A stretch of 64,000 nt of DNA from Azoarcus olearius (lineage in GTDB: Bacteria; Pseudomonadota; Gammaproteobacteria; Burkholderiales; Rhodocyclaceae): positions 1,364,001 to 1,428,000 of the forward strand of contig NZ_CP016210.1 in assembly GCF_001682385.1 (NCBI RefSeq). Reading direction: 5' to 3'. This document shows, in pieces, positions 20,774 through 29,580 of this stretch (its first letter is position 1; every line of letters starts with the position of its first letter). Position numbers and translations under genes: made by a program. Under the pieces are notes generated by a model that was not told where the DNA came from, did not search any database, and was given only the letters and a program-made list of their open reading frames with translations.

Positions 20774-21097
20774 ATGAGCGCAAACCTGTTGACCGCCGCG
20801 GTGCTCGGCCGCGAGAACGACCAGTACCGCGGCACCGCCGGCGTAAGCAGCGGCAACCGCGACCGCGGCTTTCGCCCGGCCTTCCTCGACGGCGAGACCG
20901 GACGGGTGTTCCTCAGTTGTCACGCCGACGGCCGGCCCGCGCCGTTCCACCTGCTCGACGGGCTGCCGGCCGAGCTGACGATACGCGACCCCGCCGGCCG
21001 CGTGCGCGGCGCCAAGGCCTCGCTGCGCTCCGGTTTCGTCCTCGACGACCGCTTCTACTCGCGCGAGGAAGCCGCGCAGCTGGCGGTGGCGGAATGA
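20774..21097 (+). CDS. Hypothetical protein, first gene of a sigma-54 unit with gloB
   Basis: 107 residues from ATG 20774; AAGGAG precedes it by about 8 nt. I do not recognise the family. The protein is hydrophilic, without signal peptide or membrane segment. It has two beta-rich stretches: GRVFLSCHADGRPAPFHLLDGLP, which looks like the start of a conserved domain with one Cys and two His, and a charged tail ending YSREEAAQLAVAE. Its stop overlaps the gloB start (ATGA), and the promoter is sigma-54 type with the island's activator sites, so it is probably made together with glyoxalase II during growth on propane. A role as regulator, thiol-binding or accessory protein cannot be chosen from sequence. 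Confidence 0.8.
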   Translation: MSANLLTAAVLGRENDQYRGTAGVSSGNRDRGFRPAFLDGETGRVFLSCHADGRPAPFHLLDGLPAELTIRDPAGRVRGAKASLRSGFVLDDRFYSREEAAQLAVAE

Positions 21098-21870
21098 GGC
21101 CGCTGCCGCTGCGGGTGCGCCCGATTCCCGCCTTCCAGGACAACTACATCTGGCTGCTCACGCGCGGTGACGAGGCGGTGGTGGTCGACCCCGGCACCGC
21201 CGGCCCGGTGCTCGCGGTGCTGACGGCCGAACGGCTGCGGTTGCGTGCGGTGCTGATCACCCATCACCACGACGATCACGTGGGCGGCGTGGCGGAGCTG
21301 CTGCGCCACGCCGCGGTGCCGGTGTATGGCCCGGCCGGCGAGGACATCGCGGTGCTCACCCATCGCGTCGTGGACGGCGAGCGTGTGGCGGTCCTCGACG
21401 ACCATCCCGGTTTCGAGGTGCTCGCGCTGCCCGGCCACACCGCGGGCCACATCGGCTATTTCGACGGCACCCACCTGTTCTGCGGCGACGTGCTCTTCCC
21501 CTGTGGCTGCGGGCGGGTGTTCGAAGGCACGCCGGCGCAGATGCACGCCGCGCTCGCGCGCCTGGCCGCGCTGCCGCCCGCCACCCAGGTGTATTGCGCG
21601 CACGAGTACAGCCTGGCCAATGCCCGCTTCGCGCTTGCCGCGGAGCCGGGCAACCGGCTGCTGCAGGGGCGCCAGCGCTGGATGGAGGCGCGCCGCGCCG
21701 CGGGCGAACCGACGGTGCCGTCCTCGCTGCGCGACGAGCTGGACACCAACCCCTTCCTGCGCTGCACCGAGCCCGCGCTGCGGCGCGCGGCGGCTGACTG
21801 GCGCGGCCACCCGGTCGAGGACGAAGCCGAGGTGTTCGCGGCGCTGAGGGACTGGAAGAACCACTTCTGA
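21094..21870 (+). CDS. gloB: Hydroxyacylglutathione hydrolase (glyoxalase II)
   Basis: 258 residues, metallo-beta-lactamase fold with the binuclear motif THHHDDH (56-62), then LPGHTAGHIGYF and LFCGDVLFPCGCGRVFEG, CAHEY, and the C-terminal glyoxalase II helix block with NPFLR (TNPFLRC). It hydrolyses S-lactoylglutathione to D-lactate and glutathione in the cytoplasm. The ATG overlaps the stop of the previous gene. It shares the sigma-54 promoter type and activator dyads with the propane monooxygenase operon and with gloA at 40.2 kb, which suggests methylglyoxal removal during propane or acetone use. Confidence 0.94.
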   Translation: MRPLPLRVRPIPAFQDNYIWLLTRGDEAVVVDPGTAGPVLAVLTAERLRLRAVLITHHHDDHVGGVAELLRHAAVPVYGPAGEDIAVLTHRVVDGERVAVLDDHPGFEVLALPGHTAGHIGYFDGTHLFCGDVLFPCGCGRVFEGTPAQMHAALARLAALPPATQVYCAHEYSLANARFALAAEPGNRLLQGRQRWMEARRAAGEPTVPSSLRDELDTNPFLRCTEPALRRAAADWRGHPVEDEAEVFAALRDWKNHF

Positions 21871-22035
21871 TGAGTCCGCACGGGCCGCGCGCAAGCCGGC
21901 CCGTGCCGGTGCCGCGGGCCCGCGGCGCCAGCCGGATCCGGTCCGGGTGCCCCGCTGCGCAAATCCTGTCCGCAGCGCCTTCACGGCGCCCCGATTCCTC
22001 CCTCCCCTGCGGCCGGACATCCCCGCGATGCGCGC

Positions 22036-22093
22036 GTCGCGTTTTCGGACAGCGCCCGCTTCCCGCTTCCCCGGCCGTGTCCGATTCTCGGAC
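22036..22093 (+). promoter_or_regulatory. Paired activator sites, unit B
   Basis: GTCGCGTTTTCGGAC (22036-22050) and GTCCGATTCTCGGAC (22079-22093), centres 43 bp apart. The second is the core of a perfect 27-bp palindrome (22073-22099: arms GGCCGTGTCCGA and TCGGACACGGCC around TTC), the best version of the motif in the window. Confidence 0.8.
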
Positions 22094-22148
22094 ACGGCCC
22101 TCCATGCACCCGCGCCGATGCCTTTGAGGCTCGAGCAAAGTCACTTCA

Positions 22149-22161
22149 AATCAGCGGGTTG
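22149..22161 (+). promoter_or_regulatory. IHF-box match, unit B
   Basis: AATCAGCGGGTTG matches WATCARNNNNTTR at every fixed position. It lies between the activator dyads and the promoter, where a bend would bring the activator to sigma-54 polymerase. Confidence 0.6.
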
Positions 22162-22189
22162 CGTGTTTATCCGAACGAACTCGCAGGCG

Positions 22190-22205
22190 TGGTCTGGAAG
22201 TTGCT
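22190..22205 (+). promoter_or_regulatory. Sigma-54 promoter, unit B (22284 onward)
   Basis: TGGTCTGGAAGTTGCT: GG (22191-22192), 10 nt, GC (22203-22204) in TTGCT. It is 79 bp before the first gene. Confidence 0.75.
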
Positions 22206-22283
22206 GAACGCCTTGCCAGCGGTCACGCGCCGTTGTCGTGACCGAGAAGCCGGAGCAGACCGGCCGAGACCAAGGAGGAGTCC

Positions 22284-22616
22284 ATGCTGAGTGCCGCCGA
22301 ACTGGAAGACTGTATTCCCCACGCGCTCGATTTCACCGGACGCGCCCGCTGGCGGGTGCGGGTGGTGGCGGAGCTGGTCGAGCTGAATTCCCGCCACCTG
22401 CGCGCCGAAACGCGCCGCGCGGGCGCCGACATCGAGCTGCAGGGTGCGCTGGAGCAGGGCCTGCGGCTGGAGACGGCGCTGTCGGTGGCCGACCTGCGCC
22501 ATGCCCTGCTGGAGGCGGAGGCCGAGCTGGACGCGCTGGACGACCAGCGCACCCAGCTGCTTGCGGTGCTCGATGCCCTGAACGCCGCCGAAGCCGGCCC
22601 CGGAGCGCTGCAATGA
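22284..22616 (+). CDS. Hypothetical protein upstream of the COG0523 GTPase
   Basis: 110 residues, family not recognised. AAGGAG is 9 nt upstream of ATG 22284. The sequence is rich in Glu, Leu and Ala; the C-terminal half (LRHALLEAEAELDALDDQRTQ and on) is strongly amphipathic and may form a helical hairpin or coiled coil. No cysteine cluster; one Cys (residue 9). Its stop overlaps the GTPase start (ATGA), so the two proteins are probably made in fixed ratio. As first gene of a sigma-54 unit with a metal GTPase it could be a metallation or assembly partner; this is inference only. Confidence 0.8.
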   Translation: MLSAAELEDCIPHALDFTGRARWRVRVVAELVELNSRHLRAETRRAGADIELQGALEQGLRLETALSVADLRHALLEAEAELDALDDQRTQLLAVLDALNAAEAGPGALQ

Positions 22617-23605
22617 ACGCCGCGCCAAGCCGCCTGCCGGTCACGGTGCTCACCGGCTTCCTCGGCGCGGGCAAGACCACGCTGCTCAACCACCTGCTGC
22701 GCGAAAGCGGCGGCCGCTACGCGGTCATCGTCAATGAGTACGGCGAGATCGGCATCGACGGCGAACTGGTGGTGGGGGCCGAGGAAGAGGTGCTGGAACT
22801 CAACAACGGCTGCATCTGCTGCAAGGTGCGCGGCGACCTGATCCGCGTGGTCAGTGGCCTGCTCAAGCGCCGCGGCCGCTTCGACGGCATCCTGATCGAG
22901 ACCACCGGCCTGGCCGACCCCGCGCCGGTCGTGCAGTCCTTCATGGCCGACGACGAGATCCGCCAGCAGGCCCGGGTCGATGGCGTGGTCTGCGTGGTCG
23001 ATGCCTGCCACTTCCTCACCAGCCTGGAACGCAGCCGCGAGGCGGGCGTGCAGCTGGCGCACGCCAGCCTGGTGGTCATCAACAAGGCGGAACTGGCCGA
23101 CGAGGCGGTGGTGGCGCAGGTGGAGCGCGAGATCGCGCGCCTCAACCCCGGCGCCACGGTGCTGCGCAGCGCGCGCGGCGCGGTGCCGGCCGCGGCGCTG
23201 CTGGACCAGGGCGCCTACGAGCTGCCGCGGCTGGAACTGCCCGCCGCGCCGTCCGCCGCCCGCGCGCGCTACGTGCCGGTGCCGCAGGGGCGCCATACCG
23301 ACGGCCTCGCGTGCGTGTCGCTGGTGTTGCAGCGTCCGCTGGAGCGCGGCCGCTTCCTCGCCTGGCTGCAGCGCCTGGTCACCGAGCGTGGCGAAAAGCT
23401 GCTGCGCACCAAGGGCATCGTCGCGCTCGCCGGCGCGGACCGCCGCTTCGTCTTCCAGGGCGTCCACATGATGGTCGATAGCGATTTCGACCGCCCGTGG
23501 CGCACCGAGGAGACGCGCGACAGCCGGCTGGTGTTCATCGGCCACGGGCTGGACGACAGCGAACTGCGCGCCGGTCTCGACGCCTGCCAGGTCTCGCCGG
23601 CATGA
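22613..23605 (+). CDS. COG0523 (CobW/ZNG-type) metal-chaperone GTPase
   Basis: 330 residues. G1 motif GFLGAGKTT (15-23), the metal-binding CxCC motif C67-I-C69-C70 in ELNNGCICCKVRGDL, ETTGLADP (G3 region), NKAEL (G4), and a C-terminal CobW_C domain. COG0523 proteins use GTP to deliver Zn, Co, Fe or Mn to client enzymes; the client cannot be read from sequence. It overlaps both neighbours by ATGA. Location in the same sigma-54 regulon as a diiron monooxygenase makes delivery of metal to that enzyme, or protection from mis-metallation, the leading idea. A Zur box was not seen, unlike the usual Zn-starvation members. Confidence 0.9.
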   Translation: MNAAPSRLPVTVLTGFLGAGKTTLLNHLLRESGGRYAVIVNEYGEIGIDGELVVGAEEEVLELNNGCICCKVRGDLIRVVSGLLKRRGRFDGILIETTGLADPAPVVQSFMADDEIRQQARVDGVVCVVDACHFLTSLERSREAGVQLAHASLVVINKAELADEAVVAQVEREIARLNPGATVLRSARGAVPAAALLDQGAYELPRLELPAAPSAARARYVPVPQGRHTDGLACVSLVLQRPLERGRFLAWLQRLVTERGEKLLRTKGIVALAGADRRFVFQGVHMMVDSDFDRPWRTEETRDSRLVFIGHGLDDSELRAGLDACQVSPA

Positions 23606-24675
23606 ACGCGCCACTGGGGGGCTTGCCGCCGCTGGTGGCGCTGTGCGGCGCGCACTGGCGCCTGGAGGCGCCGGTGGTCGCGGTGGCGTGGTCGCGCCGC
23701 GGCGGGCCGGCCGCGTTCGCAATGGGCGACGGCGGGGTGGTTTTCGCCCGTCCGCCGACGCAACCGGGCGGACAGGGCGCGCCCGGACTCGTGCGCATGG
23801 AGGCGCACGCGGGGGCCTGTCTGGCGCTCGCGGCCGACCCCGCCGGCGGCCTCGTCAGCGGTGGGGACGACGGCCGCCTGCTGCACCTCGACCCGGCCGC
23901 CGGCGCGGCAAGCGCGCCCGCGGTGCTCGCAGACCATCGCGGCGAGTGGCTGGACCACGTCGCGGTCAGCGCGCGCGGGCTGCGCGCCTGTGCCAGCGGG
24001 CGCCGCGTCTGGCTGCACGGGCCGGGAAGCGAGGCCGTGCTGGAACTCGCCAGCGGCGTCACCGCGCTCGCGTTCGACCCCGCCGGCGGCCGGCTCGCGA
24101 TCGCCGGCCACGGCGGCGTGGAGCTGTGGTCGGCGGCGGACGGGGCGCGGCGCCGGCTCGAAGCGCCGGGCTACCACCGCGCGCTGGCATGGAGTCCCGA
24201 TGGCCGCTACCTCGCGAGCGGCATGCAGGAGAACGCGCTGTGCTGCTGGCGGCTGGGCGACGGCCAGCGCCACCTCTTCGAAGGCTACCCCGGCCAGCCG
24301 CGCGCGCTCGGCTTCGCTGCGCGCGGGCACCTGCTCGCCAGCAACGGCGGACCGCGCGTGGTCAGCTGGGACCTCGACCATCCGCGCCCCGCGTCTACCC
24401 GCTCGGAGTCCGGCTATCCCGGCCGCGTGCCGGTCAGCGCGCTCGCGTGGCATCCGTCGCGCGCGCTGCTCGCCGCCGGATATCACAACGGCGCGGTGCT
24501 GCTGTGCCGGCCGGGCAGCGACCAGCATCTGTTCGTCCAGGGTTCCGGCGCCGGTCCCGTCACCGCCCTCGCGTGGGCGGCGGACGGGGCGGCGCTGGCG
24601 CTGGGCACGCAGCACGGGGAACTCGCCGTGGTGGCGATCCCCGCCCAAATCCTGTCGATGGCCCGGGCGGCCTGA
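23602..24675 (+). CDS. WD40-repeat beta-propeller protein
   Basis: 357 residues without signal peptide. Several WD40-like units are visible, each with a hydrophobic strand, a Gly-Asp turn and a Trp: VAVAWSRRGG, CLALAADPAGGLVSGGDDGRL, VTALAFDPAGGRLAIAGHGG, RALAWSPDGRYLASGMQENA, SALAWHPSRALLAAGYHNGA, TALAWAADGAALALGTQHGE, enough for a six- or seven-bladed propeller. COG0523 GTPases followed by WD40 proteins are a known gene pair of undefined function. It is cytoplasmic and probably a scaffold for the GTPase. Translation is coupled by ATGA overlap. Confidence 0.88.
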   Translation: MNAPLGGLPPLVALCGAHWRLEAPVVAVAWSRRGGPAAFAMGDGGVVFARPPTQPGGQGAPGLVRMEAHAGACLALAADPAGGLVSGGDDGRLLHLDPAAGAASAPAVLADHRGEWLDHVAVSARGLRACASGRRVWLHGPGSEAVLELASGVTALAFDPAGGRLAIAGHGGVELWSAADGARRRLEAPGYHRALAWSPDGRYLASGMQENALCCWRLGDGQRHLFEGYPGQPRALGFAARGHLLASNGGPRVVSWDLDHPRPASTRSESGYPGRVPVSALAWHPSRALLAAGYHNGAVLLCRPGSDQHLFVQGSGAGPVTALAWAADGAALALGTQHGELAVVAIPAQILSMARAA

Positions 24676-24711
24676 GCCAGGACACAACAATCCCCGACGG
24701 AGGAGACAACG

Positions 24712-24927
24712 ATGAGCAACGAAACCCAGGCCAGCACCGAGATCGACCCCGCCGAAGCCGCCGCCAAGGACGGTTTCTTCGAACGGATCGCCGCGGTGTC
24801 CGAGGACATGATCCAGGCCTACGGGCGCGAGTTCGCGATGGGCACCCTGCTGCTCGCCGCGCGCTACATCGCCCAGAGCCGCGCCGCGGAGGCGGAGCCC
24901 GCGCCGCAGATCATCACCCAGCCCTGA
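24712..24927 (+). CDS. Small hypothetical protein, 71 aa
   Basis: Begins at ATG 24712 with GGAGGAGA upstream. Not recognised. Acidic N-terminus (STEIDPAEAAAKDGFFERI), a central amphipathic or hydrophobic helix (REFAMGTLLLAARYIAQSR) and an acidic, Pro-rich tail. It lies 36 bp after the WD40 gene and is probably in the same transcript. The compact size and strong ribosome binding site suggest a well-expressed accessory protein. Confidence 0.75.
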   Translation: MSNETQASTEIDPAEAAAKDGFFERIAAVSEDMIQAYGREFAMGTLLLAARYIAQSRAAEAEPAPQIITQP

Positions 24928-25064
24928 AGCCTGCCCCGCCGCGCCGGCCGCGGCGGTTTGCCCCACCGAAACCAAGAAATGCGCCGGCCCGCCCGGGCCA
25001 GGCGCAGCACCACGGGCGACCACGTCTGCCCGCACACACCTGATAGAGAGAAGAGGAGTCGAAC

Positions 25065-26003
25065 ATGGCGGCGAAACACAGCCAAGGGGAAGTCGCGCCT
25101 GTCGCGCGGCGCAGTCGGGACAGCAGGCGGGCGCGGCGACGGTTCGGCGCCGCGCTCGCCAGCGCGCTGGCGGCGGCGTCCACCAGTGCCTGGGCGCTGG
25201 AGATGGATGCCGGCGACGACACGCCGCTGCCGGAAGGCACCAACCTCGCGGTGCTCTACTACCAGCATGTCGAACGCGACCGCCTGTACGTGGATGGCGA
25301 CCGCGTGCCGGGCCGGAACCGGCTCGATTCCGACATCGGCATCGCGCGCTTCGTGCATTACACCAAGTTTGCCGGCATGACGATCAACCCGCAGTTCCTG
25401 CTGCCCTTCGGCAACCTGCATGCCAAGGGTGACCTGTCGCCGCTCGGCAGCGCCAGCGGGGTGGGCGACCTGATCCTGGCCTCGGTGTTCTGGCTGGTGG
25501 AAAAGCCGGAGACCAACACCTATTTCGCGATCACGCCCTACGTGTACCTGCCCACCGGCAGCTACGACAAGAACGAGGCGTTGAACCTCGGCGAAAACCG
25601 CTGGAAGGGCACGCTGCAGCTCGGTTACATCACCGGCCTGACCGACAAGCTGCTGCTCGACCTTTATGCCGACGTCACCGTGTTCGGCAACAACAACGAC
25701 TACGGCCCCACTTCCGCCACCCTCAAGCAGGACCCGCTGTACCAGGTGCAGGGCTGGCTGCGCTACAAGCTGACCGATGCCTGGGACGTGCGCGCCGGCT
25801 ACTTCTACACCTGGGGCGGAGAAACCAAGGTGAACGGCGTCTCCGGCGACGACCGCCAGCGCAACACCAAGTACCAGGTGGGCACCGCCTGGTTCTACGA
25901 ACCGAGCGCCCAGGTCGTGTTCACCTACGGCCAGGACATCTCGGTGGAAAGCGGCTTCCGCGAGCGCAACCGGCTCAACTTCCGCTGGCTCAAGGTCTTC
26001 TGA
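25065..26003 (+). CDS. Outer-membrane channel of the phenol MetA-pathway type
   Basis: 312 residues. A long, twin-Arg-rich N-terminus ends in [15 protein letters not shown], a likely Sec signal, and cleavage would come before LEMDAG. The mature part has alternating beta-strands with aromatic girdles and ends in F (NFRWLKVF), typical of an outer-membrane barrel. It resembles the family PF13557 (Phenol_MetA_deg), often found in gene clusters for hydrocarbon and aromatic degradation where it may let hydrophobic substrates enter. GAGGAG lies before ATG 25065. A probable terminator follows. Confidence 0.85.
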   Translation: MAAKHSQGEVAPVARRSRDSRRARRRFGAALASALAAASTSAWALEMDAGDDTPLPEGTNLAVLYYQHVERDRLYVDGDRVPGRNRLDSDIGIARFVHYTKFAGMTINPQFLLPFGNLHAKGDLSPLGSASGVGDLILASVFWLVEKPETNTYFAITPYVYLPTGSYDKNEALNLGENRWKGTLQLGYITGLTDKLLLDLYADVTVFGNNNDYGPTSATLKQDPLYQVQGWLRYKLTDAWDVRAGYFYTWGGETKVNGVSGDDRQRNTKYQVGTAWFYEPSAQVVFTYGQDISVESGFRERNRLNFRWLKVF

Positions 26004-26042
26004 CAACCTCTCCGAGCCCTCTGGCGCCGGGGCGGTGACGCC

Positions 26043-26070
26043 CGCCGTCCTGCTCCGGCGCATTTTTTTT
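26043..26070 (+). terminator. Probable terminator after the outer-membrane gene
   Basis: CGCCG (26043-26047), 8-nt loop, CGGCG (26056-26060), then CA and eight T. The stem is short but the T-run is strong. It suggests that the next gene is expressed partly or wholly on its own. Confidence 0.6.
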
Positions 26071-26132
26071 ACGGCGTTTCCCAACCATTCCGCCCCGCCC
26101 GCGCGGCGGGGCTTCGCGCAAGGAGTTCCGCA

Positions 26133-26663
26133 ATGTCCCAACTCGCTGCACTGTCGCTCAGCATCGCCCTGCTCGGCGGCTTCGCCACCTGGCTGTTCCT
26201 CACCGTCGGCGGGGTGCTGATCTGGGCCGCCTTCGTCGCCTGGGGCTGCTACTTCCAGGCCGGCGGCAACGCGCCCGCGCTGCGCAACACGCTGGTATGC
26301 AACACCTTCGGCGCCGCGGTGGCCTGGCTGGCCGCGGTGGTCATCCTCAGCGTGCCGCTGGCGGCCACCCTCACGCTGCCCGGCTGGGCGGCGGTGGTGG
26401 TGTTCGCCACCGCGTGGCTGGTGTGCATGGCGGCCAACGTTCCGGCGTTGTCCACCATCCCGGCCAGCTTCTACGGCTATGCCAGCACCTTCGCCTTCCT
26501 GCTGCAGACGCCGGAGAAGATGAACCTGGCCGCGCTCACCAGCCCCGGGCTGGACAACGCCTTCATCGTCACCGCGCTGTCGATGGCGATCGGTGCGCTG
26601 TTCGGCTACGTCTCCGGCGCACTCGGCGGCGCGCTGATGACGCGCACCGCGCGCGCCGGCTGA
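26133..26663 (+). CDS. DUF1097-family inner-membrane protein
   Basis: 176 residues with five or more hydrophobic segments and few charges; it resembles the DUF1097 family (like E. coli YahC), whose function is unknown. The segment VPALSTIPASFYGYASTFAF is a conserved reentrant-looking block with Pro and Gly. AAGGAG precedes the ATG. It is between the outer-membrane channel and the metal transporter, and could move a small molecule such as an alcohol or ketone, but nothing in the sequence proves this. Confidence 0.8.
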   Translation: MSQLAALSLSIALLGGFATWLFLTVGGVLIWAAFVAWGCYFQAGGNAPALRNTLVCNTFGAAVAWLAAVVILSVPLAATLTLPGWAAVVVFATAWLVCMAANVPALSTIPASFYGYASTFAFLLQTPEKMNLAALTSPGLDNAFIVTALSMAIGALFGYVSGALGGALMTRTARAG

Positions 26664-26671
26664 GCGGACGC

Positions 26672-26717
26672 GTCCCAGAACAGGTCATCGCCGCGGGCTG
26701 CCGTCGCAAAGCAGGAC
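26672..26717 (+). promoter_or_regulatory. Paired activator sites, unit C
   Basis: GTCCCAGAACAGGTC (26672-26686) and GTCGCAAAGCAGGAC (26703-26717), centres 31 bp apart (three helical turns). They match the GTCS-N7-GGAC dyad with one or two changes each. Confidence 0.65.
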
Positions 26718-26760
26718 GCGGCCGCCGCCCGCGGCGGTGTCCGGCGCTTCGCGCGACATT

Positions 26761-26773
26761 GCAAGTAACTGAA
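26761..26773 (-). promoter_or_regulatory. IHF-box match with A-tracts, unit C
   Basis: Read on the minus strand, TTTCAGTTACTTG fits WATCARNNNNTTR with one change, followed by an AT-rich tract (26770-26792) that stands out in this GC-rich DNA. It lies between the activator sites and the promoter. Confidence 0.55.
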
Positions 26774-26824
26774 AAATAAAAAGAAAAATTACTGTTCCAG
26801 CGGCGCCTCGGGCGCGCATCGCGG

Positions 26825-26840
26825 TGGTCCGGCTCTTGCG
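26825..26840 (+). promoter_or_regulatory. Sigma-54 promoter, unit C (metal ABC transporter)
   Basis: TGGTCCGGCTCTTGCG: GG (26826-26827), 10 nt, GC (26838-26839). It is 69 bp before the substrate-binding protein gene. Confidence 0.75.
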
Positions 26841-26907
26841 AAAACGGCGGCAAACACGGCCGCGGCGCCCCGGCAGGCAGCGCGGCATACCCCGAGGAGA
26901 CCTCACC

Positions 26908-27855
26908 ATGCCGCGTCGTCTGCTGTACTGCATCCTGCTGTGCCTGTCCGTTTTCGCCGCCCCCGGCCGCGCCGCGCCGCCGCTCGACGTGGTCACCACG
27001 CTGGCGCAGATCGCCGAGCCGCTGTCCGTCATCGCCGGGCCGCGCGCGCGCGTCAGCAGCCTGCTCGGGCCGGGCGTCGATCCCCACCTCTACCGTCTCA
27101 CCCGCAGCGACGTCGCGCGCCTGACCCGCGCCGACCTGGTGTTCTACAACGGCCTGCACCTGGAGGCGCAGATGGAGGAGATGCTGCAGTCGCTCGCCAC
27201 CCGCAAGCCGGTGGTGGCGATTGCGGCCGGCGTGGACCCGGCGCGCCTGCGCGGCGGGGCCGGCCAGGCGCGCGACCCCCACATCTGGATGGACCCCGCG
27301 CTATGGCGCAGCGCGCTGGAAACCGCGGTGGCCGCGCTGGCGGCAGTCGACCCGGAAGGCGCGGAGGGCTACCGCAGCCGGGCGCGCGACTACTTCCAGC
27401 GCCTCAACCGCCTGCAGACCTATGTGGGCGAGGTGCTGGCGAGCGTGCCGGCGAGCGCGCGCGTGCTGGTCACCGCGCACGACGCCTTCGGCTACTTCGG
27501 CCACGCCTTCGGGCTGGAGGTGCTGGCGATCCAGGGCATCAGCACCGAGAGCGAGGCCGGCCTGCGGCGCATCGAGGAACTGGTGGAAACGCTGGTCCGC
27601 CGCCGCATCGGCGCGGTGTTCGTCGAAAGCTCGGTGTCGCCGCGCAGCGTGCGCGCGCTGGTGGATGGCGCGGCCGCGCGCGGCCACACGGTGCGCATCG
27701 GCGGCGAACTCTATTCCGACGCGATGGGCAAGCCCGGTGGCTACACCGGCACCTACATCGGCATGCTCGACCACAACGCCTCGACCGTCGCGCGCGGATT
27801 GGGCGGGCGCGTGCCGGCGGGCGGGATGCTCGGCGAGCTGGCGGACCTTCACTGA
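26908..27855 (+). CDS. TroA-type metal ABC transporter, substrate-binding protein
   Basis: 315 residues with a Sec signal (LLYCILLCLSVFAAPGRA). Periplasmic cluster A-I metal binder. Ligands by family alignment: H60 (DPHLY), H125 (DPHIWMDP), H191 (TAHDAFGYF) and D271 (GELYSDAMG), the three-His-one-Asp set described for TroA, which takes Zn and Mn. It also has ISTESEAGLRRIEELV and FVESSVSPRSV, typical of TroA/MntC-like proteins. There is no His-rich ZnuA loop. Three transporter genes follow in order ATPase, permease, permease. The sigma-54 promoter with island-type activator sites is unusual; such transporters are normally under MntR, Fur or Zur control. Confidence 0.92.
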   Translation: MPRRLLYCILLCLSVFAAPGRAAPPLDVVTTLAQIAEPLSVIAGPRARVSSLLGPGVDPHLYRLTRSDVARLTRADLVFYNGLHLEAQMEEMLQSLATRKPVVAIAAGVDPARLRGGAGQARDPHIWMDPALWRSALETAVAALAAVDPEGAEGYRSRARDYFQRLNRLQTYVGEVLASVPASARVLVTAHDAFGYFGHAFGLEVLAIQGISTESEAGLRRIEELVETLVRRRIGAVFVESSVSPRSVRALVDGAAARGHTVRIGGELYSDAMGKPGGYTGTYIGMLDHNASTVARGLGGRVPAGGMLGELADLH

Positions 27856-27874
27856 ACCGACCGGGAGCATACAG

Positions 27875-28672
<798 letters not shown>

Positions 28673-28683
28673 GGGAGGGCGCC

Positions 28684-29580
28684 ATGGGCGAATTCATCGA
28701 CCTCCTGCTGCTGCGCGCGGGCTACAACAGCGCGGTGGTGGTGGCGGGCGCGGCGCTGCTCGGGCTGGCGGCGGGCGTCATCGGCGCCTTCGTGCTGCTG
28801 CGCAAGCGGGTGCTGATCAGCGATGCGATCAGCCACGCGACGCTGCCGGGCGTGGGGCTGGCCTTCCTCGCCGGCGTGGCGCTGACCGGCAACGGCCGCC
28901 ACTTCGGCCTGCTGCTGCTCGGCGCCGGCGCCTCGGGCGCGCTCGGCGTGCTGCTGGTGCAGGCGATCAAGGACCACACCCGGCTGCCCGAAGACAGCGC
29001 GATCGCCACGGTGCTCAGCCTCTTCTTCGGCGCCGGCGTGGTGCTGCTGTCGCACATCCAGACGCTGCCGGTGGGCGGGCAGGCCGGCATGAACGGTTTC
29101 CTGCTCGGCGCCGCCGCCACCATGAGCCTGGACGAAGCGCAGCTGGTCGGCGCCGCCGCGCTGGCGGTGCTCGCGCTCGCGGCGCTGCTCGGCAAGGAGT
29201 TCGGCCTGGTCTGTTTCGACGCCGGCTATGCGGCGGCGCTCGGCTGGCCGGTGCGGCGGCTGGACCTCGCGCTGCTGGTGCTGCTGCTGGCGGTGGTGGC
29301 GATCGGGCTGAAGACCGTGGGGCTGATCCTGGTCGTCGCGCTGGTGACGATTCCGCCGGTCGCGGCGCGCTTCTGGACGGAGCGCCTCGGGGCGATGGTG
29401 GCGCTCGCTGGCGGTTTCGGCGCGCTCGCGGCCTGGCTGGGTGCCGCCGTGTCCTCGTTGCTGCCGGGCCTGCCCACCGGCGCGGTGATCGTGCTGGTGG
29501 CCGCCGCGCTGCTGGTGCTGTCGCTGCTGTGCGGCCCGGCGCGCGGACTGCCGGCGCGGCTGCGGAGGGTGGCGGCATGA
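28684..29580 (+). CDS. Metal ABC transporter, permease 1
   Basis: 298 residues with about eight or nine transmembrane helices, ABC-3 family. Conserved cytoplasmic loop LLRKRVLISDAISHATLPGVG (metal-family permease block) and LKTVGLILVVALVTIPPVAARF. TroC/SitC/MntC-like. It starts 11 bp after the ATPase and overlaps the second permease by ATGA. Confidence 0.9.
   Translation: MGEFIDLLLLRAGYNSAVVVAGAALLGLAAGVIGAFVLLRKRVLISDAISHATLPGVGLAFLAGVALTGNGRHFGLLLLGAGASGALGVLLVQAIKDHTRLPEDSAIATVLSLFFGAGVVLLSHIQTLPVGGQAGMNGFLLGAAATMSLDEAQLVGAAALAVLALAALLGKEFGLVCFDAGYAAALGWPVRRLDLALLVLLLAVVAIGLKTVGLILVVALVTIPPVAARFWTERLGAMVALAGGFGALAAWLGAAVSSLLPGLPTGAVIVLVAAALLVLSLLCGPARGLPARLRRVAA

Larger units (their letters stand above)
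21871..22283. other. 413-bp regulatory region between gloB and unit B
   Basis: No gene. It contains two activator dyads (22036-22093), an IHF-box match (22149-22161) and a sigma-54 promoter (22190-22205), in that order. Confidence 0.7.
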
